The notes beneath the pieces are model-generated. The model saw nothing but the letters and a program-made list of their open reading frames with translations, was not told the DNA's origin and searched no databases. From Sphingobacteriaceae bacterium (GTDB lineage: Bacteria; Bacteroidota; Bacteroidia; Sphingobacteriales; Sphingobacteriaceae), in the NCBI GenBank assembly GCA_903642215.1, contig CAHJWG010000001.1, positions 744,001 through 808,000 on the forward strand: a stretch of DNA of 64,000 nt, read 5' to 3'. Positions 25,604 through 34,028 of the stretch are shown piece after piece (the stretch's first letter is position 1; each line of letters opens with the position of its first letter). Position numbers and translations under genes: made by a program.

Positions 25604-26920
25604 ATGCGGTACTTGAATTTTATAGTTTTTTTAATTTGTTTTTTAATATTCTCTGCCTGTAAAAAAAATCAAAAAGCAGTTAGTTACGATGCTGAACTGA
25701 TCCGGCAAAATGAAAATATTTTAACGCAGGTAATTATTTATGACAGCTTTACGCCGCCGGTTGCCAGCCGGATTTACAGTTACACGGCACTTGCAGCTTA
25801 TGAAGCGATGCGTTACACCGATCCGAAAAGCATCAGTTTGATTACTAAGTTAAAAGATTTTTCCAATCCGCCGGCACCAAAAAAAGGGAAGGATTATAAT
25901 TTCGCACTGGCGGCCACGAAAGCATTTTTTATGGTGGCGCACAAGGTAACTTTTTCGGTTGATACGCTTCAAAAATATGAAGACCGGGTTTACAGTTCTT
26001 TTAAAGACCGGTTGGATGATTCTACTTACGCACGTTCCGTCAGTTTTGGCGAGCAGATTGCAAAAGTGATTTTAAAAAGGGCAAATGATGATAATTATCT
26101 TAAATCGCGCAGCAAACCCAAATATCTGGGCAATACCGGGCCGGCGCAATGGCGGCCAACACCGCCGGATTATCTGGATGCCGTAGAGTTTTGCTGGGGC
26201 ACCATGAAACCGTTTGGCATATTATCATCCAAACAGTTTTTGCTGCCGCCGCCGCCCGCATTTAGCAAGGATAAAAACAGTGCTTTTTATAAACAGGCAG
26301 ATGAAGTTTATCGGGTAAACAAAAATCTTTCGGACGACCAGGAAACGATTGCCCGTTTTTGGGACGATAATCCGTTTGCCATCCAGCATGCCGGCCACGC
26401 CATGTTCGCTAATAAAAAAATAACGCCCGGCGGCCATTGGATGGGGATTACGGGCGTTGCCAGCAAGAAAGCACATTTTAATGCCGGAAAAACAGCACAG
26501 GCATTCGCCTTAACAGCCATCACTTTATACGATTCTTTTATTTGCGGCTGGGAAGTAAAATACCAGTATAGTTATGAAAGGCCGGTTTCGGTGATTAATG
26601 AATACATCGATCAAAACTGGCAGCCTTTATTGCAAACGCCGCCTTTTCCGGAGTATCCTGCCGGCCATGCTTGTATCAGCGGTGCTTCAGCGGTAATGCT
26701 TACGCATGTTTTTGGGGATAATTTTGCTTTTGAAGATACTACCGAAGTAAAATATATCGGCTTAAAGCGGCATTTTAATTCGTTTTTAAAGGCTGCGGAT
26801 GAAACTGCGATCAGCCGTTTTTACGGTGGAATTCATTTTAAAAACAGCACCAAAATGGGTTCTGAACAAGGCAGGCAAATTGGCGAATTTATCTGGTCGA
26901 AATTAAAACTGTCTAATTAG
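25604..26920 (+). CDS. Vanadium-dependent haloperoxidase-like (PAP2 fold) lipoprotein (locus A)
   Basis: A 438-residue lipoprotein (Cys19 after a short hydrophobic signal). The three vanadate/phosphate-site motifs are K319-x6-R326-P (KYQYSYERP), H355 in PAGHACISG, and R405-x5-H411 in SRFYGGIH. They are spaced as in vanadium haloperoxidases and PAP2 acid phosphatases. The usual SGH is AGH here. Length and the all-helical N-terminal half (SYTALAAYEAMRY) favour the haloperoxidase-related group. It could oxidise halide with peroxide or hydrolyse phosphate; sequence cannot decide. Co-located 9 nt upstream of the CxxCH-VCBS genes. The paralog in locus B is at 45147. Confidence 0.9.
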   Translation: MRYLNFIVFLICFLIFSACKKNQKAVSYDAELIRQNENILTQVIIYDSFTPPVASRIYSYTALAAYEAMRYTDPKSISLITKLKDFSNPPAPKKGKDYNFALAATKAFFMVAHKVTFSVDTLQKYEDRVYSSFKDRLDDSTYARSVSFGEQIAKVILKRANDDNYLKSRSKPKYLGNTGPAQWRPTPPDYLDAVEFCWGTMKPFGILSSKQFLLPPPPAFSKDKNSAFYKQADEVYRVNKNLSDDQETIARFWDDNPFAIQHAGHAMFANKKITPGGHWMGITGVASKKAHFNAGKTAQAFALTAITLYDSFICGWEVKYQYSYERPVSVINEYIDQNWQPLLQTPPFPEYPAGHACISGASAVMLTHVFGDNFAFEDTTEVKYIGLKRHFNSFLKAADETAISRFYGGIHFKNSTKMGSEQGRQIGEFIWSKLKLSN

Positions 26921-26928
26921 TTATATTC

Positions 26929-28482
26929 ATGTTAAAATCTTATAAAAGCATTTTCTGTATTTTCAATTTTTTGCTGATCATAGGTTTGCTTTCCGTTAGC
27001 TCCATATTTAACAGTTGTAAAAATAAAAGCAATCCTTCCTTTCAGTTAACCGGCGATACCATTGCGGACGGTAAAAAATTAGTGCAGATACATTGCACCG
27101 GCTGCCACGAGTTAACCAGCGTAAATGCTTTAATCAGAGACGTTTGGGTTTATCACACGCTGCCTTCCATGGCGCATTATCTCTCCATTTCTACTTACGG
27201 GATTGATTATTATAAACCGGATACCGTAACCAAAGGAATTTCACTTGCCGAATGGCAAACCATTGTGGCTTATTACAAAAAGCTGGCACCGCTAACATTA
27301 ACTCCGGCAAAACGGCCGGATACTTTGCGGCACGACTGGGCTGGTTTTACGTTAAAAAAGCCACAGCTATTATCAAATGATTTCAGCTTTACAACGATGA
27401 TCGGTGTAAATACAATGAACCATCAAATTTATACTTCTGATGAACAAACCCATCAGCTTACTGCATGGACAAGCGACTTAAAGGGTAAAATCAACACAAA
27501 TTTACCATCAAGTGCTGTACAGGTTAATTTTACAGGAGAGCCTGCAGATTTAAATTCGGGTACGTTTACCTGTATCGGCGAGCTAAAACCGATGGATTTC
27601 CCGAATGGAAGAGTTGTGAAAATCAATCTTCGGGATCAGCATAAACAACCGGAATTAATTGCTTCGGAATTGTACCGGCCCGTGCAAACTTTACAGGTTG
27701 ATTTTAATAAAGACGGGCTGCAGGACGAATTAATTTTGTGCCAGGGCGATAAAAAAGGGAATGTGATTTTGATGCAGCAAAACCAGGACCACAGCTTTAG
27801 TCAGCATATTATTGCGGAAAAACCCGGAGCCGCCCAAGCCGTTAGCGGAGATTTTAACAAAGATGGCTGGCCGGATTTTATGGTTTTATACGGAACCGGC
27901 GACGAGGGTTTGTGGTTGTACACCAACAATCACCAAGGTGGGTTTACTGCCAAACCATTAATCAAATTTCCGCCGGTTTATGGTTCCAGCAGTTTCCAGC
28001 TGGAAGATATGGATCATGATGGTTTGCCGGATCTTATCTACACAAATGGGTATAACTACCACGATTCCAGAATTTTAAAACCTTATCACGGCTTATATAT
28101 TTTTAAAAATTTAGGTGATTGGAACTTTAAACAAACTTGGTTTTACCCGATAAACGGTTGCACCAAAGCAATTGCAACAGATTTTGACGGAGACGGAGAC
28201 CTCGATATGGCAACTTCTGCTTTTTTTGCCAATTTTAAAGATAATCCGGCAGAAGGTTTTATTTATTTTGAACAGGATAAACCGCTGCATTTTATGCCGC
28301 ATGCAGTGCCGGTAAGTAAATACGGCCGCTGGATGTGTATGGCGGTTGCTGATTACAACAGTGACGGCAAACCGGATATATTGTTAGGAAATTTTGCGCA
28401 AGGGCTAAAAATACAGGAAGTTGAATCTTTTTGGGATAAGCAGCTGCCCTTTATCGTTTTGCAAAATAACTTTAAAAAATAA
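26929..28482 (+). CDS. c-type cytochrome-like VCBS repeat lipoprotein
   Basis: A 517-residue lipoprotein (Cys30, FNSCKNK). The N-terminal domain has a single haem motif C56-x2-C59-H60 (HCTGCHELT) and a possible axial Met in LPSMAHYL. The remainder is a VCBS/FG-GAP propeller with repeated loops (DFNKDGLQDELIL, DFNKDGWPDFMVL, DMDHDGLPDLIY, DFDGDGDLDMATS). The gene starts 9 nt after the haloperoxidase-like gene, so they are co-transcribed. The fold combination suggests an electron-transfer module tethered at the cell surface or periplasm. A close paralog lies next to it (28620-30176). Confidence 0.9.
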   Translation: MLKSYKSIFCIFNFLLIIGLLSVSSIFNSCKNKSNPSFQLTGDTIADGKKLVQIHCTGCHELTSVNALIRDVWVYHTLPSMAHYLSISTYGIDYYKPDTVTKGISLAEWQTIVAYYKKLAPLTLTPAKRPDTLRHDWAGFTLKKPQLLSNDFSFTTMIGVNTMNHQIYTSDEQTHQLTAWTSDLKGKINTNLPSSAVQVNFTGEPADLNSGTFTCIGELKPMDFPNGRVVKINLRDQHKQPELIASELYRPVQTLQVDFNKDGLQDELILCQGDKKGNVILMQQNQDHSFSQHIIAEKPGAAQAVSGDFNKDGWPDFMVLYGTGDEGLWLYTNNHQGGFTAKPLIKFPPVYGSSSFQLEDMDHDGLPDLIYTNGYNYHDSRILKPYHGLYIFKNLGDWNFKQTWFYPINGCTKAIATDFDGDGDLDMATSAFFANFKDNPAEGFIYFEQDKPLHFMPHAVPVSKYGRWMCMAVADYNSDGKPDILLGNFAQGLKIQEVESFWDKQLPFIVLQNNFKK

Positions 28483-28513
28483 GTTCGGCTAAACCGGGTT
28501 CTGATTATTGGCA

Positions 28514-28573
28514 ATGCTTCTTTTACAAGGTTATTTTTGAATAAGCTTAATTTTAATACGATAAAAGAAGTAT
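28514..28573. repeat. Inverted pair of the dispersed 12-mer
   Basis: ATGCTTCTTTTA (28514-28525) and TAAAAGAAGTAT (28562-28573) face each other across 36 nt, between the two CxxCH-VCBS genes. One position differs, leaving a stem with a single G-T pair. Confidence 0.75.
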
Positions 28574-28619
28574 CATCAACCTAAAAAATCTATCTTAAAC
28601 CGATCAAACCCTAATTTTA

Positions 28620-30176
28620 ATGTCAGGTAAAAAAAGCCGTTCTGTTGTTATTGCCATCATATTTTTATTTGGGTTTACAGCTATTTTATTTTCGGTGATC
28701 AGCAGCTGCAGCAACAATAATCCAAAATTAAATGCTGCCGATAGCTTGATTGTTGGCCGCAGGCTGGCGCAGCAATATTGTAAAAGCTGCCATCAGTTCC
28801 CGGAACCTGATTTAATCGACAAAAAAACCTGGGAATTTGGGGTGTTGCCGGCCATGGCAAAACAGCTGAAAATACAAAATTATATGGGGCAGTATTTTGC
28901 CGATACAACATCTGCTTTATCAACAAACGAGTGGCAGCAAATCGTATCGTATTATAAAAAAACTGCACCGCAAACATTAGTAATCCCTAAATCGAATGCG
29001 GTTAAAAACTGGTCGGGTTTTAGTTTACAGCGGCCTAAAAAATCTCCGGCTGCCGCGCCGCCGGCCATGACAACTTTTCTGGCCGTAAATCCGCAAGATC
29101 AGCAATTATACAGTGCAGATGCGGGCAATAATATTTTCCGTTGGGATCAAAACCTTAATTTTAAACTGATCAGCACGCTGCCTTCTCCTGTTACCGGTAT
29201 TATTTTTAACGATGATAAAAGTACCGTAAACGAAGCGGTGGTAACCTGCATCGGCAATATGGCACCGGTAGATGTAGCGAAAGGACAAGTTATAAAACTT
29301 GGTTTCGGCACAAAAAAAACCAGGCAGGTTGTTTTAACTGATAGTTTGCCGCGGCCCATTCAAACTGTTGCTGCAGATTTTAACAAAGACGGGTTAACGG
29401 ATTATGTAACCTGCGGGTTCGGGCATGATCGGGGCGGTTTGTTTTTGTTAACCCAGCAGCCAGATCATCAGTATAAAAAAAGTGTGCTAAAAGAAGCACC
29501 CGGCGGTACGCAACTGGTTAGCGGCGATTTTAATAATGATGGTTTTACAGATGTGATGTGCTTGTTTTCTCAATCGGACGAAGGCATCTGGATGTTTTTA
29601 AATAACCGGAAAGGCGGCTTTTTTACACAAAATATTTTACGTTTTCCGCCGATTTACGGTTCAAGCAGTTTCCAGCTGGCAGATTTTAACCGGGATGGGA
29701 AACCGGATATTTTATACACGGCCGGCGATAACAGTGATTACTCCAGAGTTTTGAAACCGTATCACGGCGTTTATATTTTTACCAATTTAGGAAACTGGAA
29801 ATTTAAGCAAACATTTTTTTATCATATCGATGGTTGTACGAAAGCAATTGCAGCTGATTTTAAAAAGGCCGGTAAAATGGATATTGCGGCAATTGCTTTT
29901 TTTGCTGATTTTAAATTTAATCCCGAAGGAGGTTTTACTTATTTGGAAGCAACATTCAACGGAAAATACCTGGCGCACGAAGTACCGGTTAGTGCTTACG
30001 GACGATGGATTTCTATGGATGTAAATGATGTAAACGGTGATGGTTATCCGGATATTATTTTAGGTAATTTTTCTATCGGTGCCCGCGGTTTGATTAATCA
30101 AAAAGGTGTAAACATTAACTGGGATACACAAGAACCTTTAATTGTATTGAAAAATTTAGCCGGTAAAAAAGAATAG
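28620..30176 (+). CDS. c-type cytochrome-like VCBS repeat lipoprotein, paralog
   Basis: A 518-residue paralog of the preceding gene. Lipoprotein Cys30 (VISSCSNNN), haem motif C54-x2-C57-H58 (YCKSCHQFPEPD), possible axial Met in LPAMAKQLKIQ, and a propeller with the same loops (DFNKDGLTDYVTC, DFNNDGFTDVMCL, DFNRDGKPDILY, DVNGDGYPDIIL). Several whole phrases, such as YGSSSFQL and LKPYHGVYIF, are shared, so the pair arose by tandem duplication. The spacer carries the inverted 12-mer. One of the propeller loops in this copy (DFKKAGKMDIAAI) has lost its acidic Ca ligands. Confidence 0.9.
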   Translation: MSGKKSRSVVIAIIFLFGFTAILFSVISSCSNNNPKLNAADSLIVGRRLAQQYCKSCHQFPEPDLIDKKTWEFGVLPAMAKQLKIQNYMGQYFADTTSALSTNEWQQIVSYYKKTAPQTLVIPKSNAVKNWSGFSLQRPKKSPAAAPPAMTTFLAVNPQDQQLYSADAGNNIFRWDQNLNFKLISTLPSPVTGIIFNDDKSTVNEAVVTCIGNMAPVDVAKGQVIKLGFGTKKTRQVVLTDSLPRPIQTVAADFNKDGLTDYVTCGFGHDRGGLFLLTQQPDHQYKKSVLKEAPGGTQLVSGDFNNDGFTDVMCLFSQSDEGIWMFLNNRKGGFFTQNILRFPPIYGSSSFQLADFNRDGKPDILYTAGDNSDYSRVLKPYHGVYIFTNLGNWKFKQTFFYHIDGCTKAIAADFKKAGKMDIAAIAFFADFKFNPEGGFTYLEATFNGKYLAHEVPVSAYGRWISMDVNDVNGDGYPDIILGNFSIGARGLINQKGVNINWDTQEPLIVLKNLAGKKE

Positions 30177-30231
30177 GCCGATACTTCTTTTAACACCTAA
30201 AAATTGGTATGGACAAACATTCACAAGTATT

Positions 30232-30362
30232 CGAAAGAGTTTTTTTCAATTGTCATGCCGAACTTGTTTCGGTATCCCATCAGAAAGATAACCACTAATA
30301 CTAAGTTTTAAGCCTTACTTGTGGGATGCTGAAACAAGTTCAGCATGACAAAAACTCTTTCG
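30232..30362. repeat. REP-like palindromic element
   Basis: Outer arms CGAAAGAGTTTTT (30232-30244) and AAAAACTCTTTCG (30350-30362) enclose inner arms of 29 nt (30251-30279 and 30322-30350) based on GTCATGCCGAACTTGTTTC. The same inner element recurs at 46531-46612. It resembles short palindromic repeats widespread in Bacteroidota. Confidence 0.8.
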
Positions 30363-30407
30363 AGCATTCGTGATAAACATTCTTGCCGGTTTTTTTATTT
30401 TATCAGC

Positions 30408-31403
30408 ATGAAAGCAATTGTTTTAGAAGCTGCAGACAAGCCGCTGATTTGGAAAGATATTGAAAAACCAACGTTACAACCCGGCGAAGTTTTGGTCGAA
30501 ATTAAAGCCGCTGCCTTAAACCGGCGCGACTGGTGGATTACAAAAGGCCAGTACGCAGGCATAAAATATCCGTCTGTTTTGGGTTCTGACGGTTCTGGCA
30601 TTGTGGCCGAAGTGGGCAGCCAGGCAGATCAAAACTGGCTGGGCAAAGAAGTAATTATCAATCCGGGAATTAATTGGGGTGATCATTCGGATTATCAGCA
30701 AAAAGACTTTAAGATATTAGGTTTGCCCGAAAACGGCACTTTTGCAGCTTACGTAAAAGTTGGTGCCGAATATTTATATCCAAAACCTGAACATTTAACC
30801 TGGGAACAAGCCGCAGCTATCCCGCTGGCCGGCGTTACGGCTTACCGTGCTTTGTTTACCAAAGGAAAAGCCGCAAAAGGAGATAAAGTATTGATTGTTG
30901 GCGTTGGGGCCGGCACAGGTTCTTTCGCTTTGCAATGGGCCGTGGCTGCCGGCTGCCGGGTTTTTGTAACTTCCGGCAACGGCGAAAAAATTGAAAAGGC
31001 GCGGGAACTCGGGGCTGCCGCCGGTGTAAACTATAAAGCGCAGGATTGGGCCGAGCAATTAAAGCAATTAGCCGGCGGTTTTGATGTAATTATTGATAGT
31101 GCTTTGGGCGAAGGATTTGCAAAACTGCTTGATTTATGTAATCCCGGTGCACGGATTGTTTTCTTCGGAGGAACGGCCGGCGGTATCCCTGCTTTAAATG
31201 CACGTATAATTTTTTGGAAACAGTTGCAGCTTTTAGGGACAACCATGGGAACGCAGGAAGATTTTAAAGCAATGCTGGAGCTGGTTAACGAACATAAAAT
31301 TGTACCGGTTGTGGATGAAGTTTTTGCTTTAGCCGATGCAGAAAAAGCAATCCGTAAAATGGATGATTCTACACAGTTTGGCAAAATTATATTAAGAAGC
31401 TGA
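30408..31403 (+). CDS. Zinc-type (MDR) alcohol dehydrogenase/quinone oxidoreductase-like protein
   Basis: 331 residues from the ATG at 30408; an earlier in-frame ATG at 30345 lies in REP-like repeat sequence and is rejected. It has an N-terminal GroES-like domain (MKAIVLEAADKPLIWKDIEK, ALNRRDWWITKGQYAG) and a Rossmann domain with the NAD(P) loop VGVGAGTGSFALQWAVAAG. The catalytic Zn Cys/His pair of classical ADH is not evident, so it resembles zinc-independent quinone oxidoreductase-like or other MDR reductases. Substrate unknown. Its stop codon overlaps an ATGCTTCTTTTA motif and is followed by the bidirectional terminator shared with oxyR. Confidence 0.88.
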   Translation: MKAIVLEAADKPLIWKDIEKPTLQPGEVLVEIKAAALNRRDWWITKGQYAGIKYPSVLGSDGSGIVAEVGSQADQNWLGKEVIINPGINWGDHSDYQQKDFKILGLPENGTFAAYVKVGAEYLYPKPEHLTWEQAAAIPLAGVTAYRALFTKGKAAKGDKVLIVGVGAGTGSFALQWAVAAGCRVFVTSGNGEKIEKARELGAAAGVNYKAQDWAEQLKQLAGGFDVIIDSALGEGFAKLLDLCNPGARIVFFGGTAGGIPALNARIIFWKQLQLLGTTMGTQEDFKAMLELVNEHKIVPVVDEVFALADAEKAIRKMDDSTQFGKIILRS

Positions 31404-31421
31404 TGCTTCTTTTAGTACTAA

Positions 31422-31457
31422 AAAAAAGACGTATCAAATTTCTACTACGTCTTTTTT
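31422..31457. terminator. Bidirectional terminator between MDR gene and oxyR
   Basis: Stem AAAAAAGACGTA (31422-31433) with TACGTCTTTTTT (31446-31457) ends in T runs in both directions. It serves the convergent genes; the right arm overlaps the last codons of oxyR. Confidence 0.88.
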
Positions 31458-32369
31458 CTTTTTACTGCGCATTCTTTTGGGTATAAATTCTATGATTTCG
31501 TTTTTTAAAGCTTCGATCATTTTTCGTTTTAAAAAACTTTTTTGGATCACTAAACTAATTTCCCTTGCCGGTTCCGGCGATTTAAAATATCGAACTTTAT
31601 CTAACTGTTTCACCGTCATATCTTCCAGGGCCAGTTCCGGTAAAATAGTAGCACCGTTATTTTGGTCAACCATTCTTTTCAGCGTTTCCACACTACCGGT
31701 GTTATATTCAAAATGCCGGAAACCTTTCGTACTGTTTTTACGCTGGCAAATGTTTAAAACCTGATCGCGCATGCAATGCCCTTCGTTCAAAATCCATACT
31801 TCTTCCAGATCGATATCATCCGGTAAAATACTTTTTTTCTTGGCCAGCGAACTGTTTTTAGAAACATAAGCTACAAAGTTTTCATAAAAAACAGGCAGCT
31901 CAACTAAATTATTTTCGTGCAGCGGTGTAGATAGTAAACCGCAATCCAGCATGCCTAATTTAAGCTGATGTATAATTTCTTCCGTTGTTTTTTCCCATAC
32001 AATCAATTTAACCAACGGATATTTTTCTACAAAACCGTTAATTATTTTCGGCAGTAGATAAGGTGAAACCGTTGGGATGATCCCAATTTTTAATTCACCG
32101 GAAAGTTCTTTTTTACGGTCGTTTATAATCTCTTTAATTTTTTGATTTTCGGTAAGGATAATTCTCGCCTGATCAATAATTTCTATACCGATTTCTGTTG
32201 GGATAACCGGCTGCTTACTCCGGTCGAACAACTTTATGCCAAGTGTTTCCTCCAGTTTTTGTATCTGCATACTTAAAGTTGGCTGTGTAACAAAACATTT
32301 TTTTGCAGCAACCACAAAACTGCGGTAAGTATCAACCGCAATTACATATTCTAACTGGATTAACGTCAT
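31434..32369 (-). CDS. oxyR: LysR family peroxide sensor OxyR
   Basis: 311 residues. The N-terminal winged helix-turn-helix reads TLIQLEYVIAVDTYRSFVVAA and CFVTQPTLSMQIQKLEETLG. The effector domain carries the redox pair C199 (GHCMRDQ) and C208 (LNIC), at the very positions and spacing used by E. coli OxyR for the peroxide-formed disulfide. It should activate antioxidant genes on peroxide stress. A near-palindrome with T-N11-A lies 31-45 nt upstream of the start. It sits next to a locus of haloperoxidase-like enzymes, but this may be coincidence. Confidence 0.93.
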   Translation of the reverse strand: MTLIQLEYVIAVDTYRSFVVAAKKCFVTQPTLSMQIQKLEETLGIKLFDRSKQPVIPTEIGIEIIDQARIILTENQKIKEIINDRKKELSGELKIGIIPTVSPYLLPKIINGFVEKYPLVKLIVWEKTTEEIIHQLKLGMLDCGLLSTPLHENNLVELPVFYENFVAYVSKNSSLAKKKSILPDDIDLEEVWILNEGHCMRDQVLNICQRKNSTKGFRHFEYNTGSVETLKRMVDQNNGATILPELALEDMTVKQLDKVRYFKSPEPAREISLVIQKSFLKRKMIEALKNEIIEFIPKRMRSKKKKDVVEI

Positions 32370-32385
32370 ATCAATAAATTTTATC

Positions 32386-32414
32386 CAAATATAAAAAATA
32401 TCAATATTATCGAT
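32386..32414 (-). promoter_or_regulatory. oxyR promoter region with LysR-type box
   Basis: CAAATATA (32386-32393) reads TATATTTG on the minus strand, a TAnnTTTG -7 box. Just upstream the near-palindrome ATCAATATTATCGAT (32400-32414) contains T-N11-A, as in LysR-type sites. Likely autoregulatory. Confidence 0.5.
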
Positions 32415-32504
32415 GTTGTATTTTTTATAAATGATACTTCTTTTATCAGCATAAAAAGAGCGTTAGAAAGTTTCATTTTTTTATGCCTTAAAAACAGTAT
32501 AAGT

Positions 32505-33500
32505 TTATAATGATCCGCCTTCAACCAGTTTACAATCAATATGAAGTTCTTGTGCAAAAGTGCTTCCGGCAATGCAGGCGATCATTCTTCTGAAAGCTAA
32601 TTTGCCTAATTTATAACCGCTGGTTTCGGTATAATGAATTTCCGGGTAATATAATTTGGGTAAAAAGCCGTCACTTATGGTGATAATGCCAACTTCGTCC
32701 GGGATGTTTAGCTTCAGTTTTTGTGCAGCTTTCATAGTTCCGGCCAGGATCTCGTCACTCATACAAAAAACAGCATCAGGGTTTTTTATTTGGGAAAATA
32801 TTTCCATAGTGATCGTAAACGCTTCTTCCTGACTTAATGCGTGACGGATTAAAATTTCGGTACCGGCTTCATACTTCTGAAATGTATTGTTAAAACTTTT
32901 TAAACGTTTTTTAGTGATCGACATATTTTTGTTTCCGAAAATTGCTAAAACAGATTTCTTTTTTTTCAGGATTAGAGCTTCTGCTGCCATGCTTGCCGCT
33001 AAATCATCGGCCACGCAAACCTTGTTGCAGGCATCAAAATCCGGCACTTTATCAAAAAAAATAACGGGTACTTTCTGGCTTTCCAACTTCAGAAAGTTCT
33101 GAATATCTTCCGTTTGAGAAGTTAGCGATACAAAAACGCCGCTGATCCTGTTTTGCCTGCATTTTTTTAGAATTTCCTGTTCTACAGCAGGATCGTCGCC
33201 GGATTGCAAGATGATGATCGAATAACCGTAATGCCTCGCTTCTTCCTCCAGCGAACTAATAAAGGAATGATAAAAGTACGTGGCAATTGCCGGAACGATA
33301 ATGCCAAACTCTTTGCTGTTGTTGGTACGCAAATGGATGGCATAAGCGTTCGGCTCATATTCTACCACCGCAGCTAACTCTTTTACTTTAACACGCGTTT
33401 CAGGCGAGATATCCGGGTGGTCTTTTAAGGCTCTGGAAACAGTAGATACACTTAAATTAAGCATATCTGCTAATTTTCGTAACGTAACTTCAGGTTTCAT
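32505..33500 (-). CDS. LacI family transcriptional regulator of locus B
   Basis: 331 residues: N-terminal helix-turn-helix (TLRKLADMLNLSVSTVSRAL, DHPDISPETRVKVKELA) and a periplasmic-binding-protein-like sensor domain (GIIVPAIATYFYHSFISSLE, FCMSDEILAGTMKAAQKL, GIITISDGFLPKLYYPEIHY). Such proteins bind an operator until a sugar ligand is sensed. It is divergent from the SusC gene of locus B, with direct repeats CGTTTGCGAAA (33543-33565) between them. A local regulator of that locus is therefore likely. Locus B encodes a GH65 enzyme, so the ligand may be a glucose disaccharide or its breakdown product. Confidence 0.92.
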   Translation of the reverse strand: MKPEVTLRKLADMLNLSVSTVSRALKDHPDISPETRVKVKELAAVVEYEPNAYAIHLRTNNSKEFGIIVPAIATYFYHSFISSLEEEARHYGYSIIILQSGDDPAVEQEILKKCRQNRISGVFVSLTSQTEDIQNFLKLESQKVPVIFFDKVPDFDACNKVCVADDLAASMAAEALILKKKKSVLAIFGNKNMSITKKRLKSFNNTFQKYEAGTEILIRHALSQEEAFTITMEIFSQIKNPDAVFCMSDEILAGTMKAAQKLKLNIPDEVGIITISDGFLPKLYYPEIHYTETSGYKLGKLAFRRMIACIAGSTFAQELHIDCKLVEGGSL

Positions 33501-34028
33501 AATGATAATTGGTAATCAAATGTATCATTTTTGAACAACATACGTTTGCGAAAACGTTTGCGAAATCAATTGCGCTGGTTTTACATTCAAAAACTTGTAA
33601 AAATCCTGCCGGCTTGTATATATTCGATGTACCGATTATTTAAGCCGTAATAAAATTTTATAACCTTTTATTTATTACTGATTTTTCAGGATGCAGATTA
33701 TTAATCTGTTTAATTATCAATTTGTGATATATTAAATTTTGTATCAAGATTAACAGGCTTGCCGTTTTTTGATTAAATGAGTTTTTACACATAATCAATT
33801 AAAAAATACGACGATAAACGAAGTATCTGAACCTGAACCGGCAGTAAATTTATCCGGTAAAAGAAGCACGTATTGATCTTATAAAAAAATAAACCGATCG
33901 CAAACTCCTGTTTATGAAAACCTAAATATGATTATTCATCCTCAAGGTTCAGCCTGCTTCCATGAAGCCTGCATACCTGTTACAAAATCAAGTATTTTTA
34001 ATTTACTTACTTATAAACTTAAATTTTT
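33501..34028. other. Divergent control region between lacI-type gene and SusC of locus B
   Basis: About 530 nt of AT-rich DNA without an open frame. It holds a -7 box for the regulator (CAAATGTA at 33517-33524, TACATTTG on the minus strand), the CGTTTGCGAAA direct repeat, and one TAAAAGAAGCAC copy (33858-33869). The SusC promoter itself was not recognised. Confidence 0.5.
33543..33565. promoter_or_regulatory. Candidate LacI-family operator, direct repeats CGTTTGCGAAA
   Basis: Two copies of CGTTTGCGAAA (33543-33553 and 33555-33565) separated by one base, with an imperfect dyad around ACGT. It lies 43-65 nt upstream of the LacI-type start, over the expected -33 zone of its promoter. This fits autoregulation and control of the divergent SusC. 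Confidence 0.6.

Noticed and set aside
30345-30407. Longer N-terminus for the MDR oxidoreductase
   Set aside because: The first 21 codons are encoded by the tail of a REP-like palindrome; MKAIVLE is the normal family start.
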